Origin: UBA1127 sp034422455
GTDB taxonomy: Bacteria; Chloroflexota; Dehalococcoidia; Lucifugimonadales; UBA1127
Length of the DNA stretch: 64,000 nucleotides
Direction: 5' to 3'
Assembly (NCBI GenBank): GCA_034422455.1
Contig: DAOUJQ010000023.1
Coordinates: 124,001-188,000 of the forward strand
Shown here: piece after piece, positions 18,000-25,720 of the stretch
Layout of the letters: every line of letters begins with the position of its first letter
How positions within the stretch are numbered: position 1 is the stretch's first letter
Position numbers and translations under genes: made by a program
Notes under the pieces: model-generated
What the model saw: the letters and a program-made list of their open reading frames with translations, nothing else
What the model was told of the DNA's origin: nothing
Database searches by the model: none

Positions 18000-18168
18000 C
18001 CCTGCCACCAACCCCTCGCGCGAATGCTGTGTCGCTCCCTATCCTCCTCCCATGAGCGGCCAAATGAAGGACCCCAACGTCCACATGGACCTTCTCCTGT
18101 GGGCCACCCAGTTCTTGCCCGCATGGCTCGGGTTGAAGATCGTATGCGCCTCGGCCTGTGACCCTCAG
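18000..18168 (+). repeat. Leader and short ORF part of interspersed element, copy A
   Basis: It begins CCCTGCCACCAACCCCTCG, and the first 25 bases match copy C (minus strand from 39880) at 24 positions. An ATG lies exactly 52 bases after the leader start in both copies. The reading frame opens MSGQMKDPNVH, against MEKEIKDPRQH in copy C. A TATCCT sequence ten bases before the ATG could be a -10 box of a leaderless transcript. Confidence 0.6.
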
Positions 18169-18282
18169 GAATTGTTTCTCACGGGCGGCAATTTTTTTGC
18201 CGTAGCTGGGAGGCCCCAAAACAGCTACGGCGCGACAAATGAAGTCAATTTCCCGCAGCTACGAGGTCTGGCGAAACAATTC
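18169..18282. repeat. 114-bp palindromic element with 10-bp inverted ends, copy A
   Basis: It starts GAATTGTTTC (18169-18178) and ends GAAACAATTC (18273-18282), a perfect 10-bp inverted repeat. Inside, GCCGTAGCTG (18199-18208) pairs perfectly with CAGCTACGGC (18222-18231), and CGGCAA pairs with TTGCCG around a T-run. The copy at 53740-53853 has the same ends and exactly the same length. It has no coding capacity and looks like a MITE-type or regulatory-RNA-type element. Confidence 0.75.
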
Positions 18283-18347
18283 GGCAAAGTCTGTAGGGGC
18301 GACGGAGCCTTGAGGCCTGTCCTGAGCCCAGACAAAGGGCTCGCCCT

Positions 18348-18620
18348 CTACCGCCGTCCCCGGCCGCGCCGCCGACGGCGCGGCGAGGGTGAGGTCGTGG
18401 GCTCGCTCGCCGCCGCGGTCGCGATGGCCCGGCCGCTGATCCGCCGCGCGATCATGTGCAGCGGCATGCCCAGCACCACCATGAGCCCCAGCATCATCGC
18501 CGCCTCCAGCGCCCCCTTCACGCCGAAGCCGTCCCTGATGAGCACGAAGACCGCCGCCATCAGGAAGAAGAAGACGACCAGCCAGAAGAGCGTGCCGGTG
18601 ATGAGCGCCAGGGCGGCCAT
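18348..18620 (-). CDS. Small membrane protein of unknown function
   Basis: 90 residues with two hydrophobic segments (LITGTLFWLVVFFFLMAAVFVLI and LEAAMMLGLMVVLGMPLHMI) and a very basic Arg-rich tail (PRRRRRGRGRR), which should face the cytoplasm. GGAGGACCC precedes the ATG at 18620. It begins 16 bases after the inositol monophosphatase stop and is probably in that operon. Confidence 0.65.
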   Translation of the reverse strand: MAALALITGTLFWLVVFFFLMAAVFVLIRDGFGVKGALEAAMMLGLMVVLGMPLHMIARRISGRAIATAAASEPTTSPSPRRRRRGRGRR

Positions 18621-18636
18621 GGGTCCTCCATCGGCT

Positions 18637-19569
18637 CTAGGGGTTGGCGCCCGCGGGCTTGCGGCGCTTGAGCGCCTGCCTGGCGCCTCGGACGACGCGC
18701 GTGCTCAGCGGCAACGGCAGCAGGCCCTCCTGCACAAATCGCACCATCTCCGCGTTGCCGCACAGCACGGGCTGCCGCCAGTCGCGGAGCTGCTTGGTCG
18801 CGTCGCCATCAGCCGGGTCGTTGAGGAAGCTGGTCAGCGGACGCCATCCCTGCCGGTCGCGGCTGACGGCGACGCCGCCGGCCTCCTGCACCAGCACGAC
18901 GCCCGCGGCCACGTCCCAAGTGTGCGGGTTCCCGTGCAGCGTGAACTGGTACGTGCCGTCGGCGGTGAGGGCGAGCTCGTACGCCGTGCTGCCCACGGAG
19001 CGCTGCTGCCCGCCGTTCTTCAGCAGCTCCTTGCTGGGGCGGAACCGGCCCGGCAGGAAACCGCCCCGCACCGTCACGCGCCCCGCCACGGGCTTGTCGC
19101 CGGGCGCGACGTGGAGGGGCTCCTCGCCCTCCCACGCGCCGCCGCCGCGCCGGGCGTGGAAGACCCGGCCGCCGGGCGTGTCCGGCCAGGGCAGGAAGAT
19201 GGCTCCCACCACCGGCGTGCCGCGCTCCAGCAACGCGACGGAGCAGCAGAAGGACGGCAGCCCGTTGGCGAAGTTGGTGGTGCCGTCCAGCGGGTCGACG
19301 ACCCACGTCAGACCGCCCTCGCCTGCCTCGCGGCCCTCGCCCTCCTCGCCGACGAAACCGTGGTCAGGAAAGCGGGACGCCAGCTCGGCGGAGAGGAAGG
19401 ACTCGGCGGCGCGGTCGGCCTCCGTCACGGGGTCGCGCCAGCCCTCCTTGTCCTTGTACTCGATGGACATGGGGCGCTGGAACCGCTCCATGAGGATGCG
19501 GCCGGCGTCGCGCACCAGCTTGACGGCGTACTCCTCCGCTTCCTGAAGCCATGGGGCTGTATCGGGCAT
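18637..19569 (-). CDS. Inositol monophosphatase-family protein
   Basis: 310 residues. It is a Mg-dependent sugar- or inositol-phosphate phosphatase. The metal-binding motifs are visible: DPVTEADRAAE, GEEGEG, the diagnostic DPLDGTTNF, and WDVAAGVVLVQEAGG near the C-terminus. The ATG at 19569 follows GAGAAGGTGG. It lies between mutY and a small membrane protein on the same strand. The true substrate could be inositol phosphate, fructose-1,6-bisphosphate or 3'-phosphoadenosine 5'-phosphate. The last would fit the PAPS-forming genes at 3.5-5.3 kb, but nothing in the sequence decides. Confidence 0.88.
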   Translation of the reverse strand: MPDTAPWLQEAEEYAVKLVRDAGRILMERFQRPMSIEYKDKEGWRDPVTEADRAAESFLSAELASRFPDHGFVGEEGEGREAGEGGLTWVVDPLDGTTNFANGLPSFCCSVALLERGTPVVGAIFLPWPDTPGGRVFHARRGGGAWEGEEPLHVAPGDKPVAGRVTVRGGFLPGRFRPSKELLKNGGQQRSVGSTAYELALTADGTYQFTLHGNPHTWDVAAGVVLVQEAGGVAVSRDRQGWRPLTSFLNDPADGDATKQLRDWRQPVLCGNAEMVRFVQEGLLPLPLSTRVVRGARQALKRRKPAGANP

Positions 19570-19665
19570 CCGCCACCTTCTCGGGCCGCGCTCGGTCGAT
19601 GGGCGGCCACTGCGCTCATGGTACACAGATGCAATTCAGGCTGCCAGCGAGGGGTGCCGCCGCCC

Positions 19666-20592
19666 CTACGGCAGGCTGACGCGTGTGGCGCCGCCGTTAT
19701 CCTGCAGCGCGACGAGGCCGTCCCGTGCGAGGCCCTCCAGCAGCCCGTGCAGCCATTGCGCGTCGCCGGCCGAGTAGTCCGGCTTGATGGCGCGGCCAAG
19801 GTCGCTAGTGTCGCACGACTCCCCTGCGGCGAGGCCGCGCAGGTGCGCCACGATGCGCCCGCGGTAGAACCGGCTGGACCCCTTGAACCGCTCCGCTTTG
19901 GGCCGGTAGAGCGCACGGCCCTCGGCCACCGCTGCCGCTGGCTCAGCCTCGAACGCCCCCGCGGCCCGGCAGTCGGCGCGCACAGGGCAGAGAAGGCACG
20001 TCGGCCGCCGCGACGTACACACCGTCGCGCCAAGGTCCATCAACGCCTGGTTCCACGCCCACGCCTGGCCGCCGGGCAGGACGTCGTGGGCGGTCGCGGC
20101 CACCTGCCCGTCCGACGGCGTCTCCGGCCAGTGGAAGATGCGCCCAAGGACGCGCCGCACGTTGGTGTCGACCACCGCCGTCTGCTGCCCCAGCGCGAAG
20201 CACGCCAGCGCGTCCGCCGTGTACTCGCCGACGCCTGGGAGGGCACGCAGCCCCTTTCGGTCCGCCGGCAGCTGGCCGCCGTGCCGCTCGACCACAGCCT
20301 GCGCCGCCCGCTGCAGGTTCAGCGCACGCCGGTTGTAGCCCATGCCCGCCCACTCGCGTATGACGTCGGCGGTGGGCGCCTCGGCAAGGGCGCGGAAGGT
20401 GGGGAACCGCCGCAGGAATGCGTGGTAGACGGGGATGACGCGCTCCACCTGCGTCTGCTGCAGCATGACCTCGGAGACGAGGATGGCGTAGGGGTCGCGG
20501 GTCTCGCGCCAGGGCAGTCGGCGGCCCGCCGCGTCGAACCACGACAGCAGCGCGCGCTGAACGCGCTCGACGGTGCCTCCGGCGGCGTACAC
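19666..20592 (-). CDS. mutY: A/G-specific adenine glycosylase
   Basis: 308 residues. It removes adenine mispaired with 8-oxoguanine in base excision repair. Visible are LPWRETRDPYAILVSEVMLQQTQV (with the catalytic Glu), the helix-hairpin-helix LPGVGEYTA, the catalytic Asp in AVVDTNVRRVLGR, and the 4Fe-4S ligands C-x6-C-x2-C-x5-C in CTSRRPTCLLCPVRADC. The C-terminus is short and has a winged-helix look in place of the full Nudix-like 8-oxoG recognition domain of E. coli MutY, so specificity may be broader. The GTG at 20592 is preferred because GGAGGG lies nine bases upstream; the frame is open beyond it. Confidence 0.88.
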   Translation of the reverse strand: MYAAGGTVERVQRALLSWFDAAGRRLPWRETRDPYAILVSEVMLQQTQVERVIPVYHAFLRRFPTFRALAEAPTADVIREWAGMGYNRRALNLQRAAQAVVERHGGQLPADRKGLRALPGVGEYTADALACFALGQQTAVVDTNVRRVLGRIFHWPETPSDGQVAATAHDVLPGGQAWAWNQALMDLGATVCTSRRPTCLLCPVRADCRAAGAFEAEPAAAVAEGRALYRPKAERFKGSSRFYRGRIVAHLRGLAAGESCDTSDLGRAIKPDYSAGDAQWLHGLLEGLARDGLVALQDNGGATRVSLP

Positions 20593-20725
20593 GACCGTCT
20601 TCCCTCCGCCTAGCGTGGCTGCGTCCGAGTGTAGGGTCGCGCCGGGCGGGGCACAACGGGTCAGACGCCGCATCCGCGTCCGTTCTGGGCCTGTCGGAGG
20701 ACGTGCCGTCGAGGCCCCTCTCAAC

Positions 20726-20755
20726 TTGACACTCGTATTGGGGCGATGCTACATT
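20726..20755 (+). promoter_or_regulatory. Sigma-70 promoter for the two tRNA genes
   Basis: A consensus TTGACA (20726-20731) and TACATT (20750-20755) are separated by 18 bases, and the tRNA-Lys gene starts 30 bases downstream. This is the best promoter match in the window. Confidence 0.75.
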
Positions 20756-20784
20756 CAGCTATGGAATTCCTACCTCTGAGCGTT

Positions 20785-20858
20785 GGCCCGCTAGCTCAAT
20801 TTGGCAGAGCAACTGACTCTTAATCAGTGGGTTCTCGGTTCGAGTCCGAGGCGGGTCA
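20785..20858 (+). tRNA. tRNA-Lys (CTT)
   Basis: 74 nt. The cloverleaf folds well: acceptor GGCCCGC pairs with GCGGGTC (one G-T), the anticodon stem ACTGA/TCAGT encloses the loop CTCTTAA with anticodon CTT, and the T-loop is GGTTCGAGTCC. CCA is not encoded. It is probably cotranscribed with the tRNA-Leu gene 39 bases downstream. Confidence 0.92.
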
Positions 20859-20897
20859 CTTCTCCCACCACGCAGCCTGCGGGCCCAACGATGCGCC

Positions 20898-20981
20898 GGG
20901 GATGTGTCGGAACTGGCAGACGAGCATGACTTAGGATCATGTGCCTATGGCGTCCGGGTTCGAATCCCGGCATCCCCACCA
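20898..20981 (+). tRNA. tRNA-Leu (TAG), CCA encoded
   Basis: 84 nt including an encoded CCA. Acceptor GGGGATG pairs perfectly with CATCCCC. The anticodon stem CATGA/TCATG holds the loop CTTAGGA with anticodon TAG. A class II variable arm follows (TGCCTATGGCGT) and the T-arm is CCGGGTTCGAATCCCGG. The long variable arm confirms the leucine type. Confidence 0.92.
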
Positions 20982-21048
20982 AACGCTCGCGGTCATGCGC
21001 AGGACGCCTGCGCAATGGATGGAGGGCGGAGAGAAGGGAGCCGCGCGC

Positions 21049-22416
21049 ATGAGCGCCAAGCGGGTCGTCATAGTTGGTGGGGGCTTCGCCGGCCTCAGCG
21101 CTGCCTACACGCTGATGAAGCGGGGCATCACGCCCCTCCTGCTCGAGGCCAACGATCGTGCAGGCGGACGCGGCATGGGCGAGAAGGTCGACGGGTTCTC
21201 CCTGGACATGGGCGCGTTCGTCTTCACCTCCACCTACGACACCGCATTCCGCCTGTGCGAGGAGTTGGGGCTGCCGCTGGTGCCTTCGATGATGAAGTTT
21301 GGCCACTACCGCGGTGGGCGGTGGGTTACCACGACGCCGGACCAATCGCTCTGGAACTTCATACGCCACTTTCGCACGGCCGTCACCATGGGCTTCCTCT
21401 CACCCTCAGGCATGCGGGCCGGTTTCAAGGTGATGCGGGAGATCCATCGCCAGTCGTCATACATGAGTTTCGCCGGCGACAGCCCCCTCGCTGAGATAGA
21501 CGACGAGGAGTCCTTCGGCGATTACCTGGAGCGGTTCGGCGTGCCCGAGAAACTGCAGATGACGCTCAGAGGGCCCCTCGACATGATATTGGGCGATCCC
21601 ATGCCCGCGGGCCAGGCGCTGATGCGGGCCTACATCGGAGAAACGATGCTGCACTCCGGCAGGGTCTACATGCCCGAGCGGGGCATCGGCTCCCTGAGCG
21701 AAGCGCTCGCCAATGCCTGCTCCCATGCGATTCGCGTGTCGACCCCCGTCAGGAGGATCGTCGTCGCAGACGGGAAGGCGACCGGCGTCGTCGTGGACGG
21801 CGAGATCATCGAGGCGGACGCGGTCATCTGCGCCGTCCCCGGCACGAAGGTCATCGACCTCGTCCCCGAACTGCCAGAAGAGACGCGCCGCGCGCTCAAC
21901 GCCGTCAGCTACTCGACCGGTTGTCGTGTGGTGATCGGCCTCGACCACCCCCCGCTCCCTCCCGGCTGGCATGGCGCGCTCTACCCGGAGGACGACGACA
22001 CGCCGCTCCTGCTGAACCGGACCGCCTTTCTGCCTGCCTGTGCGCCTCCGGGCAAGAGCATCCTCGACTTGCTCATCGGACGTGACCGCGCCAAGGAGCT
22101 CATCCCGCTCGACGATGAAGAGATAAAGCGTGAACTGCTGGGCGCCGCTCGCCGGAAGGCGCCTCCAGGATCCGCCCTACCCGGCGACGATGAGGGTCTG
22201 TTCTACCGCGTGTACCGCTGGGAAGAGGCGCTGTGCATGGGAACGCCCGGCATGCTCGCCGCGATGGCGAGCGTCCCGGAGCAGATCGCGGGGCGCATCG
22301 ACAACCTGTTTTTGGCGGGCGATTACATGCGCGTTCCGGCGGTCAACGGCGCCCTTTCCAGTGGCGAGAGCGTTGCAGTCGAGGTCGCGGACTTGCTGGC
22401 GTCTCGCAGCAGTTAG
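21049..22416 (+). CDS. FAD-dependent amine oxidase / phytoene-desaturase-like protein
   Basis: 455 residues. The N-terminal Rossmann FAD site is VVIVGGGFAGLSAAYTLMKRG followed by LLEANDRAGGRG. The C-terminal flavin contact is NLFLAGDYMRVPAVNGALSSGESVA. This is the architecture of the superfamily with protoporphyrinogen oxidase, phytoene desaturase and monoamine oxidases. The middle (substrate) domain does not allow a specific choice. No carotenoid or haem genes flank it. AAGGGAG lies eight bases before the ATG at 21049. Confidence 0.82.
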   Translation: MSAKRVVIVGGGFAGLSAAYTLMKRGITPLLLEANDRAGGRGMGEKVDGFSLDMGAFVFTSTYDTAFRLCEELGLPLVPSMMKFGHYRGGRWVTTTPDQSLWNFIRHFRTAVTMGFLSPSGMRAGFKVMREIHRQSSYMSFAGDSPLAEIDDEESFGDYLERFGVPEKLQMTLRGPLDMILGDPMPAGQALMRAYIGETMLHSGRVYMPERGIGSLSEALANACSHAIRVSTPVRRIVVADGKATGVVVDGEIIEADAVICAVPGTKVIDLVPELPEETRRALNAVSYSTGCRVVIGLDHPPLPPGWHGALYPEDDDTPLLLNRTAFLPACAPPGKSILDLLIGRDRAKELIPLDDEEIKRELLGAARRKAPPGSALPGDDEGLFYRVYRWEEALCMGTPGMLAAMASVPEQIAGRIDNLFLAGDYMRVPAVNGALSSGESVAVEVADLLASRSS

Positions 22417-22506
22417 GCAGGGAATCACTTTGGCCCTATCCTATTCAAGGGCGGGTCGATGGCGTCGGGATGGAACGGCAAGACCGGAATTCATCAGGAG
22501 AGGAAC

Positions 22507-23421
22507 GTGAGCAATTTTGAGACAATGCAGGGTCGCCTGGCAGCTGGGGAGACGATCTTGATGGACGGGGGCATGGGCTCGGAGCTGGAAAAGCGTGCCC
22601 TGACAAGCCCCGCCACGTGGTCGGGCGATCCGATGCTCACCCATCCTGAGACGGTGAGGGACATTCATCAGGAATTCATAGAAACGGGCGCCGAGATCAT
22701 CATCACCAACACCTTTGCCACGGGTCGTGACGTGCTGGAATACGGCGGCCTCGAGCATAGGGTAGCCGAGGCCAACAGGCTGGGCATCGAAGCGGCGGTG
22801 CAGGCAAGAAAAAATGCTGGGGCGGAGGACTCGGTGGTCATTGCGGCCTCAGTCTCCACGATGGCTCCCAAGTCATACGCGGAAGTCCCGGTGCCTTATG
22901 AGAAGGCTTTGGAGACCTACCGGGAGCAGCTGGCAGAGATGGCCAAGGGGGGCACGGACGTGGCGGTGGGCGAGATGCTGGTCCGGATATCGGACACGCT
23001 GGCGGTGATTGAAGCGGCAGCGGAGGCGGGTCTCCCGGTGTGGGTCGGGCTCTCCCTGGTCCGGGACGGAGACGAGCTTTACCTGGGCGTCAACGGCAGG
23101 CATGGAGGCGAGACCCTTCAAGCGACCATGGACGCCATCAAGGAAAGGGAAATCGCATCGGTGTTCATAATGCACACGCCGGTGGACGACACGGGGCCGG
23201 GACTGGAGATAGTCAAGAGGAATTGGTCGGGGACCTTCGGCGCCTACGCCCACTTCCCCGGCCATGGCGGCCCTAACGCCGAGGCGACCTTCCTGAACCC
23301 ACAACAGTACTTGGAATACGCCAAGGGGTGGCATGAGCAAGGGGCGCGGATTATCGGAGGGTGCTGCGGCACAGGCCCCGACCATATCCGAGCGCTCAGG
23401 GAGTGGCTGTCCCGTTCCTGA
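22507..23421 (+). CDS. Homocysteine S-methyltransferase-family protein
   Basis: 304 residues, a TIM barrel that transfers methyl groups to homocysteine or a related thiol. DGGMGSELEKR near the N-terminus, TNTFATGRDVLE, and the zinc-binding GGCCGTGPDHIRAL at the C-terminus are the family hallmarks. The third zinc Cys, usually in the middle of the protein, is not obvious, so activity on homocysteine is not certain. It is a stand-alone domain without cobalamin-binding modules. The start is GTG at 22507 with AGGAGAGGA upstream. No SAM riboswitch is recognised before it. Confidence 0.75.
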   Translation: MSNFETMQGRLAAGETILMDGGMGSELEKRALTSPATWSGDPMLTHPETVRDIHQEFIETGAEIIITNTFATGRDVLEYGGLEHRVAEANRLGIEAAVQARKNAGAEDSVVIAASVSTMAPKSYAEVPVPYEKALETYREQLAEMAKGGTDVAVGEMLVRISDTLAVIEAAAEAGLPVWVGLSLVRDGDELYLGVNGRHGGETLQATMDAIKEREIASVFIMHTPVDDTGPGLEIVKRNWSGTFGAYAHFPGHGGPNAEATFLNPQQYLEYAKGWHEQGARIIGGCCGTGPDHIRALREWLSRS

Positions 23422-23457
23422 CCCTCCAGTGAGGCATCAACCAGGCAGGAGACATCC

Positions 23458-24099
23458 GTGGACTTGAGTGTTGAGACCCACATGGGAGCAGTGGAACGGA
23501 CCGTGGCGTTTCTGGAACGCGATGGAAAACCGGCCAGCGCGGTCACCCTCGCGCGAACCTTCGACGCGCCGGTCGAGGACGTGTGGAATGCCGTGACGGA
23601 CGCCGAGCGCATACCTCGCTGGTTCTCGCCCATCACCGGCGAGCTCCAGCTGGGCGGCCGCTACCAGTTGGAGGGCAATGCGGGCGGCGAGATCACGTCG
23701 TGCGAGCGGCTGTCCGGCTTCGCGGCCACATGGGAGTTCATGGGCGACGTCAGCTGGGTCGAGGTCCACCTCGCTGATGGCGGCGGCGGGGGCGTCCGTG
23801 TCGCTCTCACCCACACTGCGCTCCTCTCGCCGCATTGGGACATGTTCGGGCCGGGAGCCGTCGGCGTCGGCTGGGAGATGGGTTTCCTGGGGCTGGCGCT
23901 CTACCTTGCTGCGCCGGACGAGCCCAAGATCGACGAGGAGGCTTTCGTCGCGTCGCTCGAGGGCCGGGCGCTCCTCACCGCCAGCAGCGAAGCCTGGGGA
24001 CAGGCAGCCATCGCGTCCGGCACGGACCCGGACATCGCGGCCTCGTCGGCAAGGCGCACGACTGCGTTCTACACGGGCGATGAGGTCGAACCTGCGTAA
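23458..24099 (+). CDS. SRPBCC-family (AHSA1-like) protein
   Basis: 213 residues. TLARTFDAPVEDVWNAVTDAERIPRWFSPITGELQLGG is the standard opening of AHSA1/START-like hydrophobic-cavity proteins, and WEFMGDVSWVEVHL with a Gly-rich turn continues the beta sheet. A longer C-terminal helical region (about 130-213) is an addition to the usual 150-residue domain. The start is GTG at 23458 behind AGGAG. Such proteins bind small hydrophobic ligands or act in stress responses; no ligand can be inferred. Confidence 0.75.
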   Translation: MDLSVETHMGAVERTVAFLERDGKPASAVTLARTFDAPVEDVWNAVTDAERIPRWFSPITGELQLGGRYQLEGNAGGEITSCERLSGFAATWEFMGDVSWVEVHLADGGGGGVRVALTHTALLSPHWDMFGPGAVGVGWEMGFLGLALYLAAPDEPKIDEEAFVASLEGRALLTASSEAWGQAAIASGTDPDIAASSARRTTAFYTGDEVEPA

Positions 24100-24157
24100 A
24101 GCGGGCGCGCGGCCCCAAAGCGTTGTCCGCCGTCTTTGGCTGTGCTAGTGTCCCGCC

Positions 24158-24895
24158 ATGCAGACCAATGCCGTCGTCGAGGCGATCGACCTCACCTTCA
24201 GCTACGGCGCCCTGCAGGTGTTGAACGGGCTTTCACTGACCGTGCGGGGTGGGGAAATCTTCGGCGTGCTGGGCGCCAACGGCTCCGGCAAGACTACGCT
24301 CATGCGCATGATGGTGGGGCTGCTCAGCGCCAACGGCGGATCACTGACCGTCCACGGAAATGCCCCCTCTGCCCGCCAGGCCTCGGACGTTGGCTACATG
24401 CCCCAGCTCAACGCCCTGTACCAGGAACTCTCCGTCAGGGAGAACGTCGACTTCTTCGCGCGGATGTACGGGATGTCCGACCGTCGGGTGCGCGGCCAGC
24501 AGGTGGAGGAAGCGATCGACCTGGTAGGGCTTTCCCCGCGAATCGCCGACACCATCCTCAGCCTGAGCGGCGGCATGCGGCAGCGCGTCAGCCTCGCCAT
24601 TGCGCTGGTCCACCGCCCGGCGCTTCTGCTGCTCGACGAGCCGACCGTCGGTCTGGATCCCGACCTGCGAGCGGCGTTCTGGGAGCGGTTCAGGCAGATG
24701 GCCGAATCGGGAACGACCATCGTGGTCACCAGCCACACGATGGACGACGCCGCCCACTGCGACCGGCTGGCCTTTCTCAGGGACGGCAGAGTAATCGCCC
24801 TTGACACCCCTTCCGGGCTCCGCGCGGCAACCGGGCGCCCGGACGCGTCCCTAGAAGACGCATTCATGCACTTCCTGCGGGCCTCGGACGAGTGA
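24158..24895 (+). CDS. ABC transporter ATP-binding protein
   Basis: 245 residues. Walker A GANGSGKTT, the signature LSGGMRQRV, Walker B LLLLDEPTVGLDP and the switch His in VTSHTMDDAAHC are all present. The subtype is DrrA/CcmA-like, serving ABC-2 exporters of drugs or polysaccharides. Its stop overlaps the start of the permease gene, so the two form one operon. GCTAGTGT about 12 bases before the ATG may be the -10 box of a nearly leaderless transcript. Confidence 0.9.
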   Translation: MQTNAVVEAIDLTFSYGALQVLNGLSLTVRGGEIFGVLGANGSGKTTLMRMMVGLLSANGGSLTVHGNAPSARQASDVGYMPQLNALYQELSVRENVDFFARMYGMSDRRVRGQQVEEAIDLVGLSPRIADTILSLSGGMRQRVSLAIALVHRPALLLLDEPTVGLDPDLRAAFWERFRQMAESGTTIVVTSHTMDDAAHCDRLAFLRDGRVIALDTPSGLRAATGRPDASLEDAFMHFLRASDE

Positions 24896-25623
24896 TGTCT
24901 ACCGACCGCGTTCTGGCCATCACTGAGCGGATCATCCGTCAGATCTTGCGCGACCGGCGGTCCATCGGACTGCTCATCGTGGGCCCACTCATCGTCATGA
25001 CCCTGGTCGGGTTCAGCCTCTACGAGCAGCGGGCCGTGCTTGACCGGGTGGCGCCCGGACTCCTCGCCGTGTTCGTGCTGTTCTTCACCTTCATCCTGAC
25101 CGGCGTCGGCTTCCTCAGGGAGCGTGCGCAAGGGACCCTTGAGCGCCTCCAGACGACGCTGGTGGGGAGCTTCGACATCATGCTCGGCTACATGCTGGGC
25201 TTCCTCATCTTCGCCATCGTCCAGACCGTCGTCATCTTCTCGTTCACGATCTTTGCCCTGGACATCGACTACCAGGGCAGCCTCTGGGAAATTGGCGTGG
25301 TGCTCTTCCTCGTGGTCGTTGTCGCCGTCAGCCTGGGCATCTTCATCTCCAGCTTTGCCAACAACGAGTTCCAGGTCGTCCAGTTCATCCCGGTTGTCCT
25401 GGCGCCGCAGATATTCTTGTCGGGCGTGATCATCCCCGTCGAGCAGATGCCCGAGGTCTTCGAGTGGCTTTCCGTCGTGCTGCCCCTGACGTACGCCGTG
25501 GACGCCTTGCGGGAGATCATGTTGCGCGGCACGGACCTGTCTTCCTTGTGGCTGAACCTGGCTGTCCTGGCCGCCTTCTCCGGAGCGCTCCTGGCGGCGG
25601 CTGTCGCCTCTCTGCGGCGGTAG
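24895..25623 (+). CDS. ABC-2 type transporter permease
   Basis: 242 residues with six hydrophobic segments. The pattern LRERAQGTLERLQTT after the second helix and QIFLSGVIIPVEQMPEVFEWLSVVLPLTYAVDALREIMLRG near the C-terminus are the ABC-2/DrrB signature. With the preceding ATPase it should form a two-gene exporter; cargo unknown. The ATG shares a base with the upstream stop (TGATG); an in-frame GTG three bases earlier is also possible. Confidence 0.88.
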   Translation: MSTDRVLAITERIIRQILRDRRSIGLLIVGPLIVMTLVGFSLYEQRAVLDRVAPGLLAVFVLFFTFILTGVGFLRERAQGTLERLQTTLVGSFDIMLGYMLGFLIFAIVQTVVIFSFTIFALDIDYQGSLWEIGVVLFLVVVVAVSLGIFISSFANNEFQVVQFIPVVLAPQIFLSGVIIPVEQMPEVFEWLSVVLPLTYAVDALREIMLRGTDLSSLWLNLAVLAAFSGALLAAAVASLRR

Positions 25624-25720
25624 CCGTTTGCACCCTGTTGTGTCGCAGTGTAAGCTCCCCGCGATGTTGCGCCCGATTGGCGGGGCGCCCGTCGAATCCT
25701 CTCGGTAAAGGTGACCCCAC

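Larger units (their letters stand above)
17967..18347. other. Gene-free region holding interspersed element copy A
   Basis: 381 bp between convergent genes with no ordinary gene. Most of it is copy A of the composite repeat described at 18000-18282. The remainder (18290-18347) contains GTAGGGGCGAC and a CCTGAGC...GGGCTC imperfect palindrome. Confidence 0.6.

Noticed and set aside
18637..19569. CysQ (PAP phosphatase) for the inositol monophosphatase-family gene
   Set aside because: It would fit the cysC-sat genes, but nothing in the motifs separates CysQ from SuhB-type members, so the general family name is kept.
17830..20613. A 927-codon plus-strand frame over the inositol phosphatase and mutY genes
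   Set aside because: It lies opposite two clear conserved genes and has no recognisable domain. It is a stop-poor antisense frame produced by GC-rich codons.
22417..22506. A SAM-type riboswitch before the homocysteine methyltransferase-like gene
   Set aside because: Only 90 bases are available and no conserved SAM-riboswitch core or terminator stem is visible.
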